A stretch of 64,000 bases of DNA from NIOZ-UU13 sp964653075 (lineage in GTDB: Bacteria; Planctomycetota; Phycisphaerae; Sedimentisphaerales; Anaerobacaceae): positions 1 to 64,000 of the forward strand of contig CAZZAX010000008.1 of the NCBI GenBank assembly GCA_964653075.1, written 5' to 3'. The notes beneath the pieces were generated by a model. That model was not told the origin of the DNA. It saw nothing but the letters and a program-made list of their open reading frames with translations, and ran no database searches. The translations under genes and the position numbers were made by a program. Shown one piece after another: positions 51,773 through 60,598 of this stretch; within the stretch, counting starts at the first letter, position 1, and each line of letters starts with the position of its first letter.

Positions 51773-53071
51773 CTATAAGACAATTTTTTCTTTTTCCGGG
51801 TCAAATCGTGCGACTTTACCCTGGTGCAAACCGAGCATGCCCATTTGCAGAGGCGTTTGCACGTGATACGCTAAATCCATCGGGCTTAGAGTCTGTGTTT
51901 GACGGCTCCGGCAGCAATCGAGGAACTTGTTCCAGTATCCCACGAAATCTTCTCCATGATCGATATCGAAACTCTGAGGTTTTTTCTTCGAACCGTCGGC
52001 GGGCATAAAAACGATTTTATCCCCTTCGATTGTGAGCGTGCCTTCCCATCCGCGAAGGATGGGTATCCTTTGTCCCGAACCCCGGCTGCCGGTGCCAGGA
52101 TGGTTATTGGCCTGTGTCCCGAGTACGGCCACCGTGATTTTCTCCGGGTAATCTATGAGCATATTAAACGTATCGGGAATCTCACGCTCATGGTAGCGTA
52201 ACATTCCGCCCGTCGCAACAACTGTGCTGGGCATGCCAACTCCAAGCATGAACAGCACCGGCGTCAGGCTGTGTGGAAACAAATCGGTCGAAGGCCCGCC
52301 GGCATAATCCTCGTACATCCGCCAGCGGAAAAAGCGGCTAACGTTAAAGGGACGCTTTGGCGAATCGCCGAGAAACGCATTCCAGTCCAGCTCAGAACCG
52401 GCTTTGGCGTCTGGATTGTCAATTGGCATACCTCGCTCGCCCCAGTCGCCGACACGGAAATAACCGCACTCTGCGTGGACGGGCCGGCCTATCAAACCGT
52501 CAGCAATCAGCTTTTTCATTTGCCACCATGCTGAGTCGTACATACCCTGAGAGCCGAGTTGAAAGACCTGCCTGCTTTTTTTCACCTCTGCCGCCAATCG
52601 CCTGGTCAGCTCAAACTGCCGCCAGTGTGTCACCGGTTTTTCGCAGTAAACGTCTTTGCCCGCTCGGACCGCGTCAATCGCCTGATAGCCGTGTTGGTGG
52701 TCCGGCGTGGCGATGCAGACAACATCCACATTCGAATCGGCAAGCAGCTCGCGATAGTCTGAATATCCTTTGGCCTTGTACCCGTCCACGACTTTTTTCA
52801 TTCGGGGCCGATAAGCGTCACAGGCCGCTACAATTTCCACATTTGAGTACTTGCTCTTCAGGTAATGCACGGTCTTAAGGTGGGCCTGGCTTCGGCCGCC
52901 GCAGCCGATAAAACCGACTCCAATGCGCTCATTGGCACTCTTGCCCAATGCACGTTTCGCGGATGTACCCGCTACTGTAACCGTCGCCGCGGCTGCTCCT
53001 GCCCGGCTAATGAACTGCCGGCGTGTCAGGCCGTAATCTGTCTTGTCCTGTGATTGTTGTTTATTACGCAT
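51773..53071 (-). CDS. Tat-exported Gfo/Idh/MocA-family oxidoreductase
   Basis: 432 residues. LTRRQFISRAGAAAATVTVAG is a twin-arginine signal. GVGFIGCGGRSQAH at 51-64 binds the dinucleotide, and VYCEKPVTH has the EKP triad at 144-146. The rest is the family's second domain with the sugar-binding sheet. It probably oxidises a sugar or cyclitol hydroxyl with tightly bound NAD(P). GAGGAG stands 6 bases before the ATG. It follows a DUF6807-like gene by 27 bases and a sulfatase, so the four genes 51773-56436 make a likely operon for sugar processing. The gene is distinct from the Gfo/Idh enzyme at 29841, with different flanking residues. Confidence 0.9.
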   Translation of the reverse strand: MRNKQQSQDKTDYGLTRRQFISRAGAAAATVTVAGTSAKRALGKSANERIGVGFIGCGGRSQAHLKTVHYLKSKYSNVEIVAACDAYRPRMKKVVDGYKAKGYSDYRELLADSNVDVVCIATPDHQHGYQAIDAVRAGKDVYCEKPVTHWRQFELTRRLAAEVKKSRQVFQLGSQGMYDSAWWQMKKLIADGLIGRPVHAECGYFRVGDWGERGMPIDNPDAKAGSELDWNAFLGDSPKRPFNVSRFFRWRMYEDYAGGPSTDLFPHSLTPVLFMLGVGMPSTVVATGGMLRYHEREIPDTFNMLIDYPEKITVAVLGTQANNHPGTGSRGSGQRIPILRGWEGTLTIEGDKIVFMPADGSKKKPQSFDIDHGEDFVGYWNKFLDCCRSRQTQTLSPMDLAYHVQTPLQMGMLGLHQGKVARFDPEKEKIVL

Positions 53072-53098
53072 AGTTTTCTCCTCAATACATTCATATTA

Positions 53099-54037
53099 TT
53101 AATTGCTGTTGACCCACCAGTCATAAACCTTTTCGACTTGTTCGTTGTCAGCTCGATTGTCCCACACAACAACAGCATAGTGTAATTCCAGCGGTTTACC
53201 CGATAAAACTTTCAACGGCTCTCTGTGCAGATTCAGCGTAGCTGAAAGGTAGGCAAACGGCCTGGTCATAGTAAACCACTGTGTCGGATGACGCAAATTA
53301 TCCGGATGGCCGAACATGGCGACCGTAACAACCTTGTCGTTTGCTTTGGCGGTATAAGCGCACCAGTCTGCTCGCACTAATCGTTCATCACCACGCACGG
53401 TTTCGCCGGCCTTGCCTTCGGCGTTGAAGAGCGCACCGCCCGTATCCATTGATGTCAAAAAACGCATACCCAAACCAAAGTAATGTGAGCCGGTGAGTGT
53501 CACTGATTCTTTTCCGGATGGGACGAAAAAGCGGGATTGCCAGCTTAAAATCGTGGCCTTAAAGTCGTCTGGTTGACTAACTTTAATTGTTCGATGTTCT
53601 TTTAATAATAATTCCTGACTGCGGGGATTGACCCAGTTGAGTTGTTCCGTAAAGCCTGCGCTGGGTACATCATTTCGCTTGCCTATTCTTATCTTGCCCA
53701 GGGATTTGTGCACCTGTCGTCCCGGCGCCTGCTGTTCTTCCCAGAAGTTTACGCCATCGACGGCTACCGCATACATCAGTGCATGATGATGCAGGTGGTC
53801 GGCGGGCGCATCCCGCAGAATATTAACACCGCGAGGCGAGAACAGCTCCTTCACATAAGGTTTAAAAGGCACATTCTCATAATTGTATCGCATTAAAACA
53901 CGCGGCCCTGTGTGTACTGATACCACATTTTCTTCCGTCGTAATCCGCATCGGATTTTCTGCAAATACAGGATTTGGGACGGACAAGAGACTTAGGGCCA
54001 ATAAGAATATAACTATGGTACTTTTTAATTTTTCCAT
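53099..54037 (-). CDS. Secreted DUF6807 (PmoA-like) protein
   Basis: 312 residues from ATG 54037, with AGGAG 9 bases and AGAGG 3 bases upstream; the frame continues upstream without a start site. A signal peptide (IVIFLLALSLLSVPNPVFAE) is followed by a beta-rich domain. Key blocks are YVKELFSPRGVNILRDAP, DHLHHHALMYAVAVDGVNFWEE and HPTQWFTMTRPFAYL. The histidine cluster HLHHHA could bind metal. The family is common in Planctomycetota next to Gfo/Idh genes and is named PmoA-like only by a remote resemblance; its function is unknown. It lies 32 bases after the sulfatase gene and 27 before the Gfo/Idh gene. Confidence 0.75.
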   Translation of the reverse strand: MEKLKSTIVIFLLALSLLSVPNPVFAENPMRITTEENVVSVHTGPRVLMRYNYENVPFKPYVKELFSPRGVNILRDAPADHLHHHALMYAVAVDGVNFWEEQQAPGRQVHKSLGKIRIGKRNDVPSAGFTEQLNWVNPRSQELLLKEHRTIKVSQPDDFKATILSWQSRFFVPSGKESVTLTGSHYFGLGMRFLTSMDTGGALFNAEGKAGETVRGDERLVRADWCAYTAKANDKVVTVAMFGHPDNLRHPTQWFTMTRPFAYLSATLNLHREPLKVLSGKPLELHYAVVVWDNRADNEQVEKVYDWWVNSN

Positions 54038-54069
54038 AACCTCTTCTCCTTCAATCACTTTAAACATGC

Positions 54070-55524
54070 TTATCTTGGCCCGTCTGATCCATCCCACTGG
54101 TAATTCCACATAGCCATATATTCAGGGCCCGGTAAAAATTTGTCGTTCGTTTTTTTGAGCTTTCGAGATAATATATTATCCAGTTTTTGCTGGATTTGCG
54201 AATGCTGCGGATTGTTACACAAATTTTTCAGTTGGTATGGATCCGCCTGGTTGTCATAAAGCAGCCATGGGCCGTTAATATCCCGAACATAGGTATATCG
54301 CCGTGTCCGCACCCCGCGATATTCCCGCCCGCCTCTCTGATAGCCCCATTGATGAAACGGCACCGGGCACATTATCAAGGCCGCGTCGTTGTCAGGCGGC
54401 TTTGTCCCTTGAATCACACCCGAAAAGTCCCTGCCCTCGACCGATTCTGGAATTATAACGCCGCTCAAACCAATCAGAGTCGGCATAATATCCGGTGTAT
54501 TTATCGGCATATCAATCTTCCTGCCTGTTTTTCCATGTACCGCAGGGTAACGTAATAAAAACGGAATCCTGACCGATTCTTCCCATGGTTTTTGTTTTTT
54601 TGTTTGACTGTGAGAGCGAAGCATGTCACCATGGTCGGAAGTAAAAACAAAGATAGTATTTTCTTCAATATCACATTCTTTCAGCGTTCCAAGAACATCT
54701 CTTATGCAGTCATCCAGTGCTGCGATATGTGCGTAATAGCCGGCCAGCTCTTCCTTTGCCTTTTTCTTTAATGACTCGGGCACGTTTGGATGAAGGATGA
54801 TTGTGTCTGCCGAGAACATCTTTCGATATTTCTCCGGGGCCGTCTGATATGGAGCATGCGGCGGGCCCCACGACATAAACAGAATAAACGGTGTCTTGTT
54901 TGCATGCTGCCGGATGTATTTCTGGGCCTCGCGGGTCTGGGCGATGGCATCATAGCCGTCCCAGTATTGTTTGACGTCTGTATCGCCATAATAAAGCGAT
55001 TTATTATAGTTATGTGTACATTCACATACCTTCCAGAACTTAAAGCCGTGCCTTCTTTCTTTAGGAATGAAAGAAGTTCTGCCATGGCCGTCAACGTGCC
55101 ACTTACCGATGTAGCCGGTTTCGTAACCGGCCCTGCTGTAAACTTTACCGATAGTCACAGCATCGGGATTTAGCGGCTTGTCGTTATGAAAAAGGCCATG
55201 AGTAAGCCAGTACTGTCCTGTCAGTAAGCTTCCGCGATACGGAGTACATACCGGGCAACCTGATACGGCGTTTGTGAAATTTATACTTTCTTTCGCGAGT
55301 TTGTCTAAGCAGGGCGTTTGAGCATTGGGATCGCCGGCATAACCAGCAGCCTTTGCGCGCCATTGGTCAGCGAAAATAAATACAAGATTCGGCTTTCGTG
55401 CGGACTTTGCGCCGGGAAACTGTACGCCGGAACATCCTGCTAAATTTGCTCCCAGGAAAAGCGAAGCTGCTCCAAGCCCGGCTCTCTGCAAAAACTCTCT
55501 TCTTTTAATATATCCTTTTTTCAT
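54070..55524 (-). CDS. Tat-exported type I sulfatase, lipoprotein-like signal
   Basis: 484 residues. IKRREFLQRAGLGAASLFLG is a twin-arginine signal that also has LAGC (Cys31), a possible lipobox. The core shows PNLVFIFADQWRAK, CTPYRGSLLTGQ with Cys93 as the formylglycine precursor, SWGPPHAPYQTAP and FTSDHGDMLRSH. CxPYR is a less usual variant of CxPSR but is known in carbohydrate sulfatases. It would cut sulfate from a sugar at the cell surface. It is the second gene of a likely operon, after a TIM-barrel isomerase gene and before DUF6807 and Gfo/Idh genes. Confidence 0.9.
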   Translation of the reverse strand: MKKGYIKRREFLQRAGLGAASLFLGANLAGCSGVQFPGAKSARKPNLVFIFADQWRAKAAGYAGDPNAQTPCLDKLAKESINFTNAVSGCPVCTPYRGSLLTGQYWLTHGLFHNDKPLNPDAVTIGKVYSRAGYETGYIGKWHVDGHGRTSFIPKERRHGFKFWKVCECTHNYNKSLYYGDTDVKQYWDGYDAIAQTREAQKYIRQHANKTPFILFMSWGPPHAPYQTAPEKYRKMFSADTIILHPNVPESLKKKAKEELAGYYAHIAALDDCIRDVLGTLKECDIEENTIFVFTSDHGDMLRSHSQTKKQKPWEESVRIPFLLRYPAVHGKTGRKIDMPINTPDIMPTLIGLSGVIIPESVEGRDFSGVIQGTKPPDNDAALIMCPVPFHQWGYQRGGREYRGVRTRRYTYVRDINGPWLLYDNQADPYQLKNLCNNPQHSQIQQKLDNILSRKLKKTNDKFLPGPEYMAMWNYQWDGSDGPR

Positions 55525-55611
55525 ATCATTTCCATACAGTATCTTCGATTATCTCTTTATTTCCGGCCTGCCGGTCACAAAATTCTGCTTGCTTAACACT
55601 ATCTGCAGCTA

Positions 55612-56436
55612 CTACACCAGGCCTTTCAGGTGGTTGATACTTTGCTCAGCTTGTTCCACAGTACCACATTCAACGCTCAATACAATATCACGCGGTGCAT
55701 CTTTGCAAGTCTCGACCACTTTTTTCCAGTCGATAACACCCTCGCCGCATGCGCAGCCGGCTGGCGTACCTGTTACCTTGCCGCGTTCGTCTTTCGACTG
55801 TTGCACCGAAATGTCTTTGGCGTGCAGATGTACCAGCCTGTCCTTGACCCGCCCAAGCCACTCGATAGGATCATGACCACACAGGTAACTGTTACCCGTA
55901 TCGAAGTTGATTCCGATGGCGTTTGAGTCAACCAGCTCATAAATCCTGTCCAGACCATCGGGGTGCTGGCTGTACTGCTGATGTGGCTCAAGGCCAATCA
56001 GTATCCCGCGGGCTTCCGCCACGGCTGCTGCCTCTTTCAATACATACCGCATCAAAACGTGGTCTTCTTCCTCCGTTGTCCAGCCCGGTTTAGGCCCTTC
56101 ATCTGTATTAACTACCGGCGCACCGCATTCGGCCGCAAATCGGATTGACTGCTTAAGATACTCCGTACTTATCTCCGGTTTGCACAATGGCGTATGTGCC
56201 GAGAGCCCCGAAAGCTTAATGCCGGCCTTTTCACATGCTCGTTTAATCCGGTACGGATCGTCCAACAATGAAACACTCTGATAGTAACCTGCTTCACTGA
56301 GCAGTTCTCGTCCCCAGTGAACCCACGGCTCTATATATTCATAGCCCAGCTCCGCGGCTTTTTCCACTCCCCACTCGAACGACTTGTCGGCATGTCGCAC
56401 AAACTCCATATTGACGCCGATATAAACATTTGACAT
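55612..56436 (-). CDS. Sugar phosphate isomerase/epimerase-like TIM barrel (AP endonuclease 2 family)
   Basis: 274 residues with no signal peptide, so cytoplasmic. It begins MSNVYIGVNMEFVRHADKSF and has the xylose-isomerase-like TIM-barrel features: LGYEYIEPWVHWG, IGLEPHQQY (metal-binding Glu), INFDTGNS, LVHLHAKD and LSVECGT at the end of the barrel. Such enzymes isomerise or epimerise sugars and keto-sugars using a metal at Glu/Asp/His residues, all present here. AGGAGA is 8 bases before the ATG. It is upstream of a sulfatase, DUF6807 and Gfo/Idh gene, a combination that suggests catabolism of an unusual sugar. The substrate is unknown. Confidence 0.85.
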   Translation of the reverse strand: MSNVYIGVNMEFVRHADKSFEWGVEKAAELGYEYIEPWVHWGRELLSEAGYYQSVSLLDDPYRIKRACEKAGIKLSGLSAHTPLCKPEISTEYLKQSIRFAAECGAPVVNTDEGPKPGWTTEEEDHVLMRYVLKEAAAVAEARGILIGLEPHQQYSQHPDGLDRIYELVDSNAIGINFDTGNSYLCGHDPIEWLGRVKDRLVHLHAKDISVQQSKDERGKVTGTPAGCACGEGVIDWKKVVETCKDAPRDIVLSVECGTVEQAEQSINHLKGLV

Positions 56437-56489
56437 TTTATGATCTCCTAAATTTTAAGTGATTATTTTACCATCTAACCGGGCGCAGT

Positions 56490-59400
56490 TCAACGTTTTG
56501 CTTCTTCGATGGCGCTCATCACGGCTGCTTTTCTGTCCTGCATATATTTATAAAATGGAGTTTCTTTCGGCAATAACGACAGCGCCTTATCAATCATCTC
56601 CAGAGAACGATTATATTCCTTTTGCATGACGTAAACCCACGCAAGTCTGTCATAGATACGGGCGTTCCGCGGACTTAATAACAGGGCCTTCTCGAAATTT
56701 TCAGCCGCTTCAGTAAAATTACCTGTCTTACCGTAAAGCAAACCAAGATTGAAATAAGCTGACATCTGCTTGTCGTTATGTACAACTGCTTTCTCGAAGG
56801 CCTTGATTGCCTTCTCGGGCTGCTCTAATCTGTTGTAACAAATTCCCAGGTTGTTCCATCCTTGCGCATTTTCCGGTTCAAGCTCTACGAACCTCTGGTA
56901 TTGTTCGCCGGCTGCTTTGTAGTTACTCAAAAGAAGATACCTTTTTGCAAGACGTGACCTCAGGATGGGCTTCATTGGTGTACGTTCAACGGCCTCCTCG
57001 AGCGCCTTTATCTCCAGGTTTAATTCATCGAGACAGCTCTGGACATCCCGCTCCATTGGGTTGGCTTTTTGCGCCATCTCGAATTCGGTGTTCATAATCT
57101 GAGGGTCACCCTGTAGAATTCCTAAAAGCCCCTTGAGGGCATGGCCTGTGCCTCTGTAATACTGTTCGAAAGTCAATTTGACCTGTTGCAATTCTTCCGC
57201 CGTACCACCGAGGTTCACCAGATATGGCAGGACAGAGCAGTGTTCCCTCGAAAACCACTCCATAGTATTTATCAAACATCCTTCCTCTTCCCGCTTTATT
57301 GCCGCCCCGAATTCCAGCCGGGGCCTGTCATCGGTATTCAGTGGTGCTGTACTTCCTATCCTCCGCAGTCCGCCTTCATCGACGATAAAACAATCCAGAA
57401 AATCATAAACAGAGTGAATATTAATCCCCGCAAGGTCCGAACCTATGTCCTCACGCTCAACCACTTTTCTGGCACGCTGAAAATCAATTCTCATTGGAGA
57501 TTTACTACCCACCAGCACGGCGTGTTTATTGACACAATTGTTCGCCATCCAGACACAACTGTGGGGCATCGCCTCCTGGAAAGTCTTGAATATCAACTGA
57601 AGGTCTTCACCTCGCAAATCCAGGGGAATCCAGCACGACAGAATACCGTCGTCTCTTAGCTTATCGCGGCATTGAATAAAATGTTCGTGTGTGTAAAGTG
57701 CCGAGCTTCCGGTCGTCCCCGGATAAGTCGAATCGTTCATTATGATGTCGAACTTATCATCGGTAAGCTTCACAAAGTTTTTTCCGTCCATTATAATTTT
57801 CTTCAGCCGGGGGTCTTTGTAGGATGAACGGTTAATATCATCGAAGAACTTCCCCGCTTCGAAAACGCCCGGGCAAACATCAACTATCCTGTAGTCTTCA
57901 ACGCCGAATGCCAGGCCGATTCCCGAAGTCTCACCGCTTCCGTAACCTATTTGCAGCACTTTCTGCGGGTCTTTGTGCATCACCAGCGGAACGTAGCCCT
58001 GGAGTTTCTGGGTGGTGCGCAGCATAAAATTCATTCCCGCAACATCAACCCCGTCAACTACGATGAGCCGGTCCCCGTCAGGCATGTCGTGCACGGTGAC
58101 CGTACCTGTGACGCCGTCTTTGATGTAAATGATTTTGCTCGGATAATGATAAGTATTCATCGTCTGAAGAAATACATCACGCGGTATCCACAGAGCACTG
58201 ACAATTATAGCTGATATTGAAACTGCCGCCGCACCCGCACAGAGTATTAACCTGCGTTTCTCTGAAAGAAAAAGAACTGCAACGGCCAACAGAAGCTGAA
58301 TCGCAACAACCACAAGGAAGCTGTCCCGCAATCCTAACAAAGGCACCATCACAAAGCCCGCTGCGAAAGAGCCTATCACACAGCCCATCGTATTGCATGC
58401 ATAGACCTCTCCAATCCTTTTACCCGCCGCCTTCCAGGACCCAGCGCACACCTTGACCGCAATAGGAAAAACCATACCCATAAACACAGTAGGCACCAGC
58501 AGCACGATCGATGCATCTATGAAATGGGCCGCAACTTCTTTCCAGAAAGTGCCCGCAAGCATTTTCTCAGTCAGTACATGGTCGATGTACCAGAGCATCC
58601 CTAACAGCAAAATAGAAACCAGCACCGAAAGCCCAACCAGAAGCTCCACAATGCCAAGAGCGAAAATAGCGTTTTTGATTCTCGCTAAAAATATCCGGCT
58701 GCAAATAAAGCTCCCCAGCGCAAGACCCAGAATAAAACAGGTAAGCATGCACGCGAAAGCATAAACGCTTGTCCCGAGAACAAACAGCAGCACCCTCGTC
58801 CACAAAACCTCTAAAGCCAGCGCACAAAAGCCTGCTACCAATACAGCGGCCAAAACTATTTTTCGTTTCCTGCCGGCCTGTTCTGCAATTTCTTCTCCCT
58901 CAGCATGGCTTCTCTTTGCCGGTTTGGATTTGCGCACCGAACGCTTATGCCTGTGCTTCTCCTCAAGCGGCTTGTCTGTGAATATGGACAGGATGAATGA
59001 GAAAACTCCGATGAGTATATTCGCAGAGGCCGCGAGATAGACGGTGTTACTAACACCCCACATTCTGATGAGCACATAGCCAGACAAAAAGCTGCCTGCG
59101 ACCGCCCCAAACGTATTTATTGAGTATAAAAATCCTGTGCTTTTTCCGATGCCGGCTTCGGACGTTCCTGGTTCTTTTTGTGAATTCGCCCACAGCTTGC
59201 TCAAAACCGGCAGCGTCCCGCCCATCAGAGCGGTCGGAATCAGCAGGATGATTATTGACGTAACAAACCGGACAAGACTTAACGGATAAAAGCTCGGGTG
59301 AAAGCTCTGATAAAACCAGCTATAAAAAAGATCCACCGTCGTTAAAATACTCGCAAAAGCAAATGCATATAACCCTATTCCAACCTCCAGCAGGGCAAAC

Positions 59401-59642
59401 AGTCTTAGGGATCGAAGGCTTCTGTCGGCTATCGACCCAAACAGCCGGCTCCCGGCCGCCATACCCAGCATAAATGCAGTTAAAACAGTACTGACCGCAA
59501 AGATTGTATTGCCGAAAACAACTCCGAAAGCCCTCGTCCAGGTGACTTCGTAAACCAGCCCCGCTGCTCCTGAGAGCAGAAACAGCGGTAGAACCGCTTT
59601 TCTCACCACTGAAATTCTGCGTCCCTTAGGGATTGCACTCAC
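56490..59642 (-). CDS. MFS-like membrane / spermidine synthase-like / TPR fusion protein
   Basis: 1050 residues. Two sets of hydrophobic helices (about 15-225 and 265-510), split by a charged cytoplasmic loop (KRSVRKSKPAKRSHAEG), form an MFS-like membrane part. From about 540 comes a spermidine synthase-like domain with VLQIGYGSGETSG (motif I, near 565) and MNDSTYPGTTGSSALYTHEHF. The C-terminal 150 residues hold TPR units such as AQGWNNLGICYNRLEQPEKA and SAYFNLGLLYGKTGNFTEA. Membrane-embedded spermidine-synthase fusions are known, but their substrates are not established. The GTG start at 59642 has only a weak ribosome binding site. It may make polyamines or methylate or aminopropylate another molecule. 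Confidence 0.8.
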   Translation of the reverse strand: MSAIPKGRRISVVRKAVLPLFLLSGAAGLVYEVTWTRAFGVVFGNTIFAVSTVLTAFMLGMAAGSRLFGSIADRSLRSLRLFALLEVGIGLYAFAFASILTTVDLFYSWFYQSFHPSFYPLSLVRFVTSIIILLIPTALMGGTLPVLSKLWANSQKEPGTSEAGIGKSTGFLYSINTFGAVAGSFLSGYVLIRMWGVSNTVYLAASANILIGVFSFILSIFTDKPLEEKHRHKRSVRKSKPAKRSHAEGEEIAEQAGRKRKIVLAAVLVAGFCALALEVLWTRVLLFVLGTSVYAFACMLTCFILGLALGSFICSRIFLARIKNAIFALGIVELLVGLSVLVSILLLGMLWYIDHVLTEKMLAGTFWKEVAAHFIDASIVLLVPTVFMGMVFPIAVKVCAGSWKAAGKRIGEVYACNTMGCVIGSFAAGFVMVPLLGLRDSFLVVVAIQLLLAVAVLFLSEKRRLILCAGAAAVSISAIIVSALWIPRDVFLQTMNTYHYPSKIIYIKDGVTGTVTVHDMPDGDRLIVVDGVDVAGMNFMLRTTQKLQGYVPLVMHKDPQKVLQIGYGSGETSGIGLAFGVEDYRIVDVCPGVFEAGKFFDDINRSSYKDPRLKKIIMDGKNFVKLTDDKFDIIMNDSTYPGTTGSSALYTHEHFIQCRDKLRDDGILSCWIPLDLRGEDLQLIFKTFQEAMPHSCVWMANNCVNKHAVLVGSKSPMRIDFQRARKVVEREDIGSDLAGINIHSVYDFLDCFIVDEGGLRRIGSTAPLNTDDRPRLEFGAAIKREEEGCLINTMEWFSREHCSVLPYLVNLGGTAEELQQVKLTFEQYYRGTGHALKGLLGILQGDPQIMNTEFEMAQKANPMERDVQSCLDELNLEIKALEEAVERTPMKPILRSRLAKRYLLLSNYKAAGEQYQRFVELEPENAQGWNNLGICYNRLEQPEKAIKAFEKAVVHNDKQMSAYFNLGLLYGKTGNFTEAAENFEKALLLSPRNARIYDRLAWVYVMQKEYNRSLEMIDKALSLLPKETPFYKYMQDRKAAVMSAIEEAKR

Positions 59643-59748
59643 TTTTGCCGACTCACGTGCTAAATAATTTATTTATGTACCTTGGAACTGATTTAATTAC
59701 CGGCACAATCATCACCGGATATTCATCGATTCTTTCACAGTCAATATA

Positions 59749-60444
59749 CTATTTTTCAAATCTCCACAGGTCTATCGTTATCTCTTCGGCAGCCACCCAT
59801 TCTACGTGCCAGTCGAGAAACAGACAATTACTGCCTTTTCTGTGTCTGGCTCTCGCAACACGCCGGCCTGTTGTTACGTCTTCGCTGACGGAATCGGGCA
59901 GATGCCCCGGGGTCCACACATCACATCGATTGTTTCCCGGGTCATCGGCTTTTCTTATAATATGCCGCCACGGCCCGTCCTCATTATCGGTAAGATAAAT
60001 AGTGTATGCTCGCTGGATGCAGGTAGTTAGTTTGCTCGGGTCTAATATCTCTGTGCCCTGCATATCGTTTTCATCTCTGAAGTCCCAGCCGTTGACAACG
60101 TAGCAGACGGTCTGCTCTTTATCAGGGTACCCGGGGCACCGGTAAATATCCACTGTACGGTAATCATTGCCGATCGGCTTCTGGGCTAAAGAGGGCATAA
60201 AAAGCTGAAACCATGCCCCGCCTGTGCCGCCTGCCTTGCCCCGCGGAACCATCAATTCATAGTCCTCGGCGTATAAATTTGCTGCTATGCCGATTTGGCG
60301 CATATTACTTTGGCACTTGACATTCTGGGCTTGTTTCTTTGCCCTTTGTAATGCCGGCATTAATATCGCCATTAACAACGCAATGATGGCAATCACAACT
60401 AAGAGTTCTATTAATGTAAATCCTCTCCGTTGGTGACTGCTCAT
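59749..60444 (-). CDS. Pseudopilin-like secreted protein
   Basis: 231 residues starting MSSHQRRGFTLIELLVVIAI, a prepilin peptidase site after G8, then the long hydrophobic helix and CQSNMRQIGIAANLYAED. The tail has NCLFLDWHVEWV, the family's FLDxH motif. AAGGAG stands a few bases before the ATG. It is the fifth member of this group in the window and stands alone on its strand between the fusion protein and the HEAT gene. Its export depends on a prepilin peptidase encoded elsewhere. Confidence 0.85.
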   Translation of the reverse strand: MSSHQRRGFTLIELLVVIAIIALLMAILMPALQRAKKQAQNVKCQSNMRQIGIAANLYAEDYELMVPRGKAGGTGGAWFQLFMPSLAQKPIGNDYRTVDIYRCPGYPDKEQTVCYVVNGWDFRDENDMQGTEILDPSKLTTCIQRAYTIYLTDNEDGPWRHIIRKADDPGNNRCDVWTPGHLPDSVSEDVTTGRRVARARHRKGSNCLFLDWHVEWVAAEEITIDLWRFEK

Positions 60445-60598
60445 AACTCTCCTTTCATCTAAAGAGTTCGAAAAAACAGTAAAATTATACGTTTTCCGGG
60501 CCGCCAGTCAATCGAAATATTACTATCACCATTGCAGTGACTCTCAAACAGAGATGAAAGTGTAAGTGGCAGGCGAAAATCCTGATTGATTATCCTTC

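Noticed and set aside
49896..51866. A 656-codon plus-strand frame
   Set aside because: It runs antisense to the EF-hand/helical-repeat gene, whose signal peptide, ribosome binding site and calcium loop are clear. The opposite frame is open because of the repeated Glu/Ala/Arg codons; its start has no family-like sequence.
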